The translations under genes were made by a program, and so were the position numbers. A stretch of 38,851 nucleotides of DNA, taken from positions 1 through 38,851 of the forward strand of contig NZ_JAAEAH010000088.1 of the NCBI RefSeq assembly GCF_010998615.1, in the 5' to 3' direction. The DNA comes from Myxococcus sp. CA023. Its GTDB lineage: Bacteria; Myxococcota; Myxococcia; Myxococcales; Myxococcaceae. Positions 9,501-15,552 of this stretch are shown piece by piece; within the stretch, counting starts at the first letter, position 1; every line of letters begins with the position of its first letter. The notes under the pieces are model-generated. The model was given only the letters and a program-made list of their open reading frames with translations. It was not told where the DNA came from and did not search any database.

Positions 9501-10019
9501 TCACTTCACCAGGCGCAGGTGGCCACGACGCGGCGGCGGCTCGTCCGGCGGCCCGTCCGCGGGCGGAACATCGGCGGGCGGCTCATCTCGCCGCTCGCCC
9601 TGCACTTCCCGGAGGAAGGTGCGCGGGCGCTCCGCGGCCACCGGCACGGGAGCGACGGGCAGGGGCTGCGACGGACGTGACGCGGCCGTCTGCTGGAGCA
9701 ACTCCGGCGGCATGTCCTCCGGGTACATCCAGAACTCCTTCGTCACGTGGCTGGCGATGGCGAACAACGCCGACCATGGCACCGCGATGGTGAAGCGCGA
9801 GCCGGAGAAGCTCAGCGTGGAGCGCACGCCCCACTCGCCCACCGTGAGGTCCGGCGGGTCGAACCGGTACGAGAGATTGAGGCGCAGGTGCGCCTCCGTC
9901 TTGACGGAGGCTGGGACGAGCACGCCCGGACGACGCGCGTCCAGGTGAATCATCACCATGCCCTGGTCGAGCGCGGCCAGCAGCCGCTCCTTCTTGTCGA
10001 GAACCTTCTTGTCGTCCAT
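9501..10019 (-). CDS. sspB: SspB-like ClpXP adaptor
   Basis: A 172-residue protein that resembles SspB, the adaptor that tethers ssrA-tagged proteins to ClpXP. The substrate-binding domain matches at HLDARRPGVLVPASV, LRLNLSYRF, GVRSTLSFSG and the VPWSALFAI segment, as in the family's VPxxAVLAI. A Pro/Asp-rich flexible linker follows. The last residues, HLRLVK, closely resemble the ClpX-binding tail of E. coli SspB, which ends LRVVK. I chose ATG 10019 (MDDKKVLDKKE); a GTG at 10052, next to the smpB stop, would add 11 residues. Neither has a strong ribosome-binding site, so coupling to smpB translation is likely. The gene directly follows smpB, which acts in the tagging step, and this supports the call. 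Confidence 0.85.
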   Translation of the reverse strand: MDDKKVLDKKERLLAALDQGMVMIHLDARRPGVLVPASVKTEAHLRLNLSYRFDPPDLTVGEWGVRSTLSFSGSRFTIAVPWSALFAIASHVTKEFWMYPEDMPPELLQQTAASRPSQPLPVAPVPVAAERPRTFLREVQGERRDEPPADVPPADGPPDEPPPRRGHLRLVK

Positions 10020-10052
10020 CGGTGTACGGCGAAAGAACTTCGGGCGCCCCAC

Positions 10053-10541
10053 TCAACGTCGGCGCATCGCCCGGTCCATCTCCCGCTTCGTCTCCCGCTC
10101 CTTGATGTCGTGGCGCCGGTCCTCGTGCGTCTTGCCCCGGCAGAGCCCCAGCTCCACCTTGGCACGGCCGTTCCTGAAGTACAGCACAAGCGGGATGATC
10201 GAATAACCCCGCTCACGCACCTTCGCCGTCCAACGGTCGATTTCTCCTCGGTGCATCAACAACTTGCGACCCCGAGTGGGAAGGTGGTCGAAGACGCTCG
10301 CCGCCTTGTAGGAGCCGATGTTCGCGTTGAGCAGGAAGAGCTCGTCCCCTTTGGGGAGCGCGTAGGCGTCCGACAGATTGGCGATTCCGTCTCGCAGAGA
10401 CTTCACCTCGCTTCCCGTGAGCGCAAGCCCGGCCTCCAGCTTTTCGTCGACCGTGTAGTCGAAACGCGCACGACGGTTTTCCGCGATGACTCTCACGCCG
10501 GGCTCACTGCCCACTCCCTTTGACTTCCCTCCGGATGTCAT
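10053..10541 (-). CDS. smpB: SsrA-binding protein SmpB
   Basis: A 162-residue SmpB, the partner of tmRNA in trans-translation, which rescues stalled ribosomes and tags the incomplete peptide for degradation. Family marks: VIAENRRARFDYTVDEKLEAGLALTGSEVKSLR, covering the first strand region, NLSDAYA, the KLLMHRGEI segment, and the basic C-terminal tail beginning at LGLCRGKTHEDRR that enters the mRNA channel. The N-terminus has a short Gly/Lys extension. The start ATG overlaps the panC stop (ATGA), so it is translationally coupled to pantothenate genes. The sspB-like gene follows immediately. The ssrA RNA gene itself was not seen in the window. Confidence 0.96.
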   Translation of the reverse strand: MTSGGKSKGVGSEPGVRVIAENRRARFDYTVDEKLEAGLALTGSEVKSLRDGIANLSDAYALPKGDELFLLNANIGSYKAASVFDHLPTRGRKLLMHRGEIDRWTAKVRERGYSIIPLVLYFRNGRAKVELGLCRGKTHEDRRHDIKERETKREMDRAMRRR

Positions 10542-11416
10542 ACGCGTCCCGCGTTCTCCTCACCACCCAACTGCATGTTGTCGATGAGGCGCGTCGTGCC
10601 ACTGAAGGCCGCGACGAGCAACCGGGCAGGCTGCCCGGGCGCCACCGAAGCCAGAGGCGTCAGCCGTTCCGCATCCACCAGTTCCACGTAGTCTTCCCGG
10701 AGCCCCGCCGCTTCCAATTCGCGCCGGACGGCCGCCACCAGGGGCTCCGACTCCCGCGTGCCCTCGCGCAGCAGCGCCTGGGCGGCCTTGAGCCCCCGGG
10801 ACAGGGCCAGCGCCCGCTGCCGCTCCTCGGGGGACAAGTAGGCATTGCGGCTGCTCATCGCCAGGCCGTCCGGCTCGCGCACCGTCGGCATCCCGACGAT
10901 GTCCGCGCCCAGGTGCAGGTCCTGGTTGAGCGCCCGGATGACCTGGAGCTGCTGGTAGTCCTTCTCCCCGAAGAGCGCCACCTCCGGGCGGAACAGCGTC
11001 AGCAGCTTCGTGACGACGGTGGCCACCCCGCGGAAGTGCCCCGGACGCCGGGCCCCGCACAGGCCCTGGCTGACGTCCGTCACCTCCACATACGTCTGGT
11101 AGCCCTGCGGGTACATCACCTCCGGGCCCGCGGGCGCGAAGATGACCTGCGCGCCCGCGCTGATGCACTTGGCGACGTCACCCTCGTAGTCCCGAGGGTA
11201 GCGGGACAAGTCCTCCCGCGGCCCGAACTGCGTGGGGTTCACGAAGATGGACACGGCCACCACATCCGCGCGGCGCCGCCCCTCGCGAATGAGCGAGAGG
11301 TGACCTTCATGCAGGAAGCCCATGGTGGGCACCAGCGCGAGCCGGTGCCCCTCACGGCGCAGCCCCGCCGTCCAGTCCTTCACGTCCGCAACGGTTTTCA
11401 GGACGGCGGGAGCCAT
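10538..11416 (-). CDS. panC: Pantothenate synthetase (pantoate-beta-alanine ligase)
   Basis: A 292-residue PanC, which joins pantoate and beta-alanine using ATP to make pantothenate, the precursor of coenzyme A. The nucleotide-binding HxGH motif is GFLHEGHLSLI (His36 and His39). Other family marks are VVAVSIFVNPTQFGP, YPRDYEGDV, GHFRGVATVVTKLL, FGEKDYQQLQVI and the MSSRNAYLSPEER segment. The length is normal. The start lies 2 bp after the panB stop, and the stop overlaps the smpB start. All catalytic motifs look intact. Confidence 0.97.
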   Translation of the reverse strand: MAPAVLKTVADVKDWTAGLRREGHRLALVPTMGFLHEGHLSLIREGRRRADVVAVSIFVNPTQFGPREDLSRYPRDYEGDVAKCISAGAQVIFAPAGPEVMYPQGYQTYVEVTDVSQGLCGARRPGHFRGVATVVTKLLTLFRPEVALFGEKDYQQLQVIRALNQDLHLGADIVGMPTVREPDGLAMSSRNAYLSPEERQRALALSRGLKAAQALLREGTRESEPLVAAVRRELEAAGLREDYVELVDAERLTPLASVAPGQPARLLVAAFSGTTRLIDNMQLGGEENAGRV

Positions 11417-11418
11417 GA

Positions 11419-12336
11419 CTAGGCGGGTCTCCCGTAGACGGGGCCCAGCTTGTCGCCAGCCTCGGCGGGCGCGGACGGATCCACCCGGGCCGCTGGAGCC
11501 GTAGCCCCCGGCGCCAGCCGGATGTTCTTGGTCGCCTTGAAGGAGTGCTCCTCGTCCGGGAACGCGCCCTGGCGGACCTCCGCGAAGTACGTGCCCGCGG
11601 CCTCGGTAATCGAGCCGTGGAGGTTGGCGTAGCGCTTCACGAACTTCGGCTTGAAGTCCGGGTTCATGCCCAGCAGGTCGTAGCAGACGAGCACCTGGCC
11701 ATCACAGTCCACGCCGGCGCCAATGCCGATGGTGGGGATGGACAGGCGCTGCGTCACCGTGCGCGCCAGGTCCATGGGCACGCCCTCAAGCACCACCGCG
11801 TAGGCCCCGGCCTGCTCCAGCGCCAGCGCGTCGTCCAGAATCTGCCGCGCCTGGTCCTCGCCTCGGCCCTGGACGACGTAGCCGCCCATCTTGTGGACGG
11901 ACTGTGGCGTCAGCCCCAGGTGTCCCATGACGGGGATGCTCGCGCGGACGATGGCCCGCACCGTGTCCGCGAACTCAGCGCCGCCCTCCAGCTTGATGCT
12001 GCCCGCGCCGCCTTCCGCCACCAGCCGGCCCGCGTTGCGGACCGCGTCCTGCGTCGACACCTGGTAGCTCATGAAGGGCAGGTCGGCCACGACGTGCGCC
12101 CGGCGCGCGCCACGGGCCACCGCGGCCGTGTGGTAGACCATCTGGTCCATCGTCACTGGCAGCGTGGAGTCATGCCCCTGGATGACCATGCCCAGCGAAT
12201 CGCCTATCAGCAGCACGTCCGCGCCTGCCTCTTCGAGGATGTGGGCGAACGTGGCGTCGTAAGCGGTGACCATGCAGATCTTCTGACCGATCTGCTTGAA
12301 GCGCTTCAGCGTGTGGATGGTGACCTTGTCCTTCAC
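11419..12336 (-). CDS. panB: 3-methyl-2-oxobutanoate hydroxymethyltransferase
   Basis: A 305-residue PanB, which transfers a hydroxymethyl group from methylene-tetrahydrofolate to 2-oxoisovalerate, the first committed step to pantothenate. Visible marks include ICMVTAYDATFAHILEEAG, VLLIGDSLGMVIQGHDSTLPV, the VMGHLGLTPQSVHKMGGY segment, and IGIGAGVDCDGQVLVCYDLLG. The C-terminal 40 residues form an extra Ala/Pro-rich tail. The start is GTG 12336 with an ideal ribosome-binding site (AGGAGGTGA) a few bases upstream. It heads the panB-panC-smpB-sspB unit. No clear promoter was found in the 164 bp upstream. Confidence 0.97.
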   Translation of the reverse strand: MKDKVTIHTLKRFKQIGQKICMVTAYDATFAHILEEAGADVLLIGDSLGMVIQGHDSTLPVTMDQMVYHTAAVARGARRAHVVADLPFMSYQVSTQDAVRNAGRLVAEGGAGSIKLEGGAEFADTVRAIVRASIPVMGHLGLTPQSVHKMGGYVVQGRGEDQARQILDDALALEQAGAYAVVLEGVPMDLARTVTQRLSIPTIGIGAGVDCDGQVLVCYDLLGMNPDFKPKFVKRYANLHGSITEAAGTYFAEVRQGAFPDEEHSFKATKNIRLAPGATAPAARVDPSAPAEAGDKLGPVYGRPA

Positions 12337-12500
12337 GGTTCACCTCCTATGGCTACGGGTTGAACGGCCTGACGGGCCCATTCGCGCCTCGCCGTCCCCA
12401 CCGGGGATCGCCGGGAGCCCTGGGCCCGCCACCGCACTCTAACGCCACCGCGCCTGCCGTGGGGGCATTGAAGGCGGACGTCCCACCAGGAGCCTGACTT
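12337..12500. other. Intergenic gap upstream of panB
   Basis: No gene is apparent here. It contains the panB ribosome-binding site at its left end and a distant CGGGCCCA/TGGGCCCG pair that could fold with a loop of about 40 nt. No confident promoter or terminator is visible. Confidence 0.5.
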
Positions 12501-13145
12501 TCAGCCCCGGCGGGAAGCCTTCGGAACGTAATGCTGCGTGCCCGGCTTCGCCTTCCGGATGGTGGCGAGCAGGTCTTCCCTGTCTGCCTCGACATTCACG
12601 AAGTCGATGTCCGAGGTATCCACGACGAGAAGCGGGGTGTCCGTGTAGTGGAAGAAGAAATTGTTGTAGGAGTGGACGAGCCCCTCCAGGTACGTGGGGT
12701 CGAACTTGCGCTCGAACTCCCGGCCGCGCTTCTTGATGCGGTGCAGGAGCACGTCCAGTCGGGCCTGGAGGTAGATGACCAGGTCCGGCTTGGCCACGCG
12801 GGGCCCGAGCGCCTCGAAGACGCGCTCGTAGAGGGCCAGCTCATGCGCGTCCAGGTTGAGGTGCGCGAAGATGCGGTCCTTGGCGAACAGGTAGTCGCTG
12901 ACCGTCATCGAGCTGAAGAGGTCCTGCTGGAACAGCTCCTGCTGCTGCCGGAAGCGCGACAGGAGGAAGAAGATCTGCGTCTGGAACGCGAACTTCTGCC
13001 GGTCCGTGTAGAAGCTGGAAAGGAAGGGGTTCTCCTCCACGACTTCGAGGATGCGCCGCCCCGCCAGACGCTCCGCGAGGATGTTGGAGAGGCTCGTCTT
13101 GCCCACGCCAATGGGCCCTTCCACCACGATATACCGGTAGTCCAT
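12501..13145 (-). CDS. Deoxynucleoside kinase family protein
   Basis: A 214-residue P-loop kinase of the deoxynucleoside kinase family, which phosphorylates deoxynucleosides in salvage. The start MDYRYIVVEGPIGVGKTSLS gives the P-loop at residues 10-18. It continues with VVEENPFLSSFY, the YLFAKDRIFAHLNL region in place of the family's DRS/ERS motif, and PDLVIYLQARLDVLLHRIKKRGREFE, containing the lid arginines. The phosphate acceptor (dA/dG or other) cannot be decided by eye. The frame is open to 13304, but the family homology begins at ATG 13145, which has a GGGAGG box upstream. The gene stands alone between panB and a divergent small gene. Confidence 0.88.
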   Translation of the reverse strand: MDYRYIVVEGPIGVGKTSLSNILAERLAGRRILEVVEENPFLSSFYTDRQKFAFQTQIFFLLSRFRQQQELFQQDLFSSMTVSDYLFAKDRIFAHLNLDAHELALYERVFEALGPRVAKPDLVIYLQARLDVLLHRIKKRGREFERKFDPTYLEGLVHSYNNFFFHYTDTPLLVVDTSDIDFVNVEADREDLLATIRKAKPGTQHYVPKASRRG

Positions 13146-13285
13146 CCGCCCGAGGCCTCCCGCCCGCGGAATGCGCTTTGAGACCGCGCGCGCGAGACAT
13201 CGCGCGAAGGCGCGGCCACGCACGCGGGCGGATAGCACAACACGGCCGCTGGAATCCGGCAATTTTCCACGGCGGCCCGCATCCC

Positions 13286-13314
13286 TTGACGCTCCGAGAC
13301 GCATCCCCTACGGT
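13286..13314 (+). promoter_or_regulatory. Candidate sigma-70 promoter for the small gene at 13356
   Basis: TTGACG (13286-13291) is followed after 17 bp by TACGGT (13309-13314). The -35 is strong and the -10 is moderate. Transcription would begin near 13321 and lead into the small gene. The region is the divergent gap shared with the deoxynucleoside kinase gene. Confidence 0.4.
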
Positions 13315-13355
13315 CCGCGCGAATTCTTGGCGTGTGCGCGGGGTGGTCTCCGGAC

Positions 13356-13634
13356 ATGAGCGGCAGACACAGGGCGAAAACAGTGGTGCGGCTGGAAGAG
13401 GCCCGCCAGAGCACGCCCACCCAGCGAGCCCCCACACCTCCCGTGGAGCCGGATCCGCTCTACGGCGTGGTGCTGCTCAAGACGGCCATGGAACTGAAGC
13501 GCCGACAGGACGGTACCGTGGAGGACATCCTCCGCGGCGTGCTCGCCCGGATGCGCATCCCCGAAGCCGAGTTCTTCGCCTACCTGGAGCAGCAGGGTGG
13601 CCTGCTCCAGGCGCTGGGCATGCGCGGACGCTAG
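13356..13634 (+). CDS. Small protein of unknown function
   Basis: A 92-residue protein I do not recognise. It has a basic, disordered N-terminus (MSGRHRAKTVVRLEEARQS), a Pro-rich stretch, and a predicted helical C-terminal half (LYGVVLLKTAMELKRRQDG, then EDILRGVLARMRIPEAEFF). No Cys, signal peptide or membrane segment is present. The frame also opens at GTG 13332, which would add 8 residues; ATG 13356 is preferred. A candidate promoter lies upstream. It converges on ksgA with 7 bp between stop codons. Codon use matches the surroundings, and the frame is free of a better reading on the other strand, so it is probably real. Confidence 0.6.
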   Translation: MSGRHRAKTVVRLEEARQSTPTQRAPTPPVEPDPLYGVVLLKTAMELKRRQDGTVEDILRGVLARMRIPEAEFFAYLEQQGGLLQALGMRGR

Positions 13635-13641
13635 CGGCGCT

Positions 13642-14493
13642 CTACTCCGCGGGCGTGGACGAAGCCGGCGTCACGGGGCCGAGCGCGCGCTCAATGGCGG
13701 CGAACTCCTCGGGAGCCAGCGTCTCCGCGCGGCGCTGCGGATCCACACCCGCGGCCTCCAGGGCGGCGATGAGCGTCTCCGTCGTCCCGAGCGTCGGGTC
13801 CGACTTGATGGAGTTGATGAGCGTCTTGCGCCGGTGCGCGAAGGACGCCTTCACCACGCGGGTGAAGCGGGCCTCGTCGATGATGGGCGCGCGCGGCGAC
13901 TTGCGGCGGGTGAGCCGCAGCACCGCGGAGTCCACCTTCGGGGGCGGATGGAAGCGCCAGGCCTCCAGGGTGAGGACGTTGTCCGCGTCGTAATGCATGC
14001 CCAGCAGCACCGTCAGCAGACCGTAGTCACGGTTGCCGGGCTCCGCGGCGAGCCGCTCCACCACTTCCTTCTGGAGCGTGAAGACCGCGCGCGAGACATG
14101 GGCCCGCTGCTCCAGCACTCGGAAGAGAATGGGGCTGGTGAGGTGGTACGGGAGGTTTCCGGCCACCGCGACGTCGGGCGCGCCAGCCACCTGGGCGAAG
14201 TCCACCGTGGCCGCGTTACCGGACACCACGCGCACGCCGGGGATGGCCTCCTTCTCCAGCACCATCACCATGTCCCGGTCCCGCTCCACGGCGGTAACGC
14301 GGGCCCCGGTGGCGGCCAGGAAGCGCGTGAGGTGGCCCAGGCCCGGGCCCAGCTCCACCACCGGTTCATCGGCGCGCAGGTTCAGCGCGTCGGCGATGGC
14401 CTCCAGCGCGTCCTCGTCTCCGAGGAAGTTCTGTCCCCAGCTGTACTTGGCGCGCAGGCCATGCCGCTTGAGGATGTCTCTTGGCGATTCCAC
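13642..14493 (-). CDS. ksgA: 16S rRNA dimethyladenosine transferase (RsmA/KsgA)
   Basis: A 283-residue methyltransferase that makes the two adjacent N6,N6-dimethyladenosines near the 3' end of 16S rRNA and acts as a late 30S assembly checkpoint. Marks: KYSWGQNFLGDEDAL (16-30), SAM-binding VVELGPGLGHLTRFL (45-59), the catalytic GNLPYHLTSPILF (112-124) and the C-terminal FHPPPKVDSAVLRL plus FAHRRKTLINSIK segments. The start is GTG 14493 after GAGGGGAG. It follows tsaD by 14 bp, so the two translation-fidelity genes probably share a transcript. Confidence 0.96.
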   Translation of the reverse strand: MESPRDILKRHGLRAKYSWGQNFLGDEDALEAIADALNLRADEPVVELGPGLGHLTRFLAATGARVTAVERDRDMVMVLEKEAIPGVRVVSGNAATVDFAQVAGAPDVAVAGNLPYHLTSPILFRVLEQRAHVSRAVFTLQKEVVERLAAEPGNRDYGLLTVLLGMHYDADNVLTLEAWRFHPPPKVDSAVLRLTRRKSPRAPIIDEARFTRVVKASFAHRRKTLINSIKSDPTLGTTETLIAALEAAGVDPQRRAETLAPEEFAAIERALGPVTPASSTPAE

Positions 14494-14507
14494 CCGTCTG
14501 CTCCCCT

Positions 14508-15503
14508 CTACATGCGCCAGGCCGGGTCGGCGGCGAGGCGGAAATCTCCGCGCAGGCCGCGGCGGTACGCCTCATACCCCGCCACCGCAATCATGGCGCC
14601 ATTGTCCGTGCACAGCCGCACCGGGGGGAGGAACATGTTCAACCCCCGCTCCTCGGCCCGCGCCTGACACAGTGCCCGCAGCCGCGAGTTCGCGGCGACG
14701 CCGCCGCACAGCACCAACTGCTTGTGGCCCAACCGGCGCGCGGCGGCCACCAGCTTCTTCGACAGCACGTCCGCCACGGCCTCCTGGAAGGACGCGCACA
14801 AATCCGCCAGCGCCTGCCCCTGCGGCACGCCGTGCTTCTGCACGTGGTGCAGCACCGCCGTCTTCAACCCGGAGAAGGACACGTCGAAGTTGTCGCCCGG
14901 CAGCGCGCGCGGGAAGCGGATGGCCTCCGGGTTCCCCTGCTGCGCCAGCTGGTCGATGGGCTGCCCGCCCGGATACGGCAGGCCGAGGATGCGAGCGGTC
15001 TTGTCATACGCCTCGCCGGCTGCGTCGTCGCGCGTGCTGCCCACCAGCCGATACTGCCCGTAGGCCTGCACCTCGTAGAGGCTGGTGTGCCCGCCAGAGA
15101 CAACGAGCCCGAGGAACGGCGGCTCGGGTGCGACTTCCAACAGCCGGATGGCCAGCAGGTGGCCCTCCAGGTGGTTGGCGCCCACGAAGGGCTTGCCCGT
15201 CGCCAGGCTCAGGCCCTTGGCCACCTGCACGCCCACCAGCAGCGCGCCAATGAGGCCGGGGCCGGACGTGACGGCGATGAGGTCCACGTCGTCGAGCGTC
15301 TTGTTCGCCCGCGTCAGCGCCTCGTGGACGACGGGCAGCACCTGGACGATGTGGTTGCGGCTGGCCAGCTCCGGCACCACCCCACCCCACCGCCGGTGGA
15401 TGTCCACCTGCGTGGAGACGACATCCGACAACGCGCGGCGGCCGTCCTCCACGACGGCGGCAGCAGTCTCATCACACGAGGTTTCCAGTCCTAGGACGAG
15501 CAA
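14508..15503 (-). CDS. tsaD: tRNA N6-adenosine threonylcarbamoyltransferase TsaD
   Basis: A 331-residue TsaD, which transfers threonylcarbamoyl to A37 of ANN-decoding tRNAs together with TsaB and TsaE. It begins LVLGLETSCDETAAAVV and has the metal-binding NHLEGH (His111, His115), VVSGGHTSLY (135-142), CGGVAANSRLR and CTDNGAMIA. The family length is normal. The start is TTG 15503; any later start would remove the conserved GLETSCDET. It is upstream of and nearly adjoining ksgA. No tsaB or tsaE is in the window. Confidence 0.96.
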   Translation of the reverse strand: MLVLGLETSCDETAAAVVEDGRRALSDVVSTQVDIHRRWGGVVPELASRNHIVQVLPVVHEALTRANKTLDDVDLIAVTSGPGLIGALLVGVQVAKGLSLATGKPFVGANHLEGHLLAIRLLEVAPEPPFLGLVVSGGHTSLYEVQAYGQYRLVGSTRDDAAGEAYDKTARILGLPYPGGQPIDQLAQQGNPEAIRFPRALPGDNFDVSFSGLKTAVLHHVQKHGVPQGQALADLCASFQEAVADVLSKKLVAAARRLGHKQLVLCGGVAANSRLRALCQARAEERGLNMFLPPVRLCTDNGAMIAVAGYEAYRRGLRGDFRLAADPAWRM

Positions 15504-15552
15504 GGCGGCTCACTTCTCAGGGGGCCAATGAAGGAAGTGGGGCCGCCCCCGC

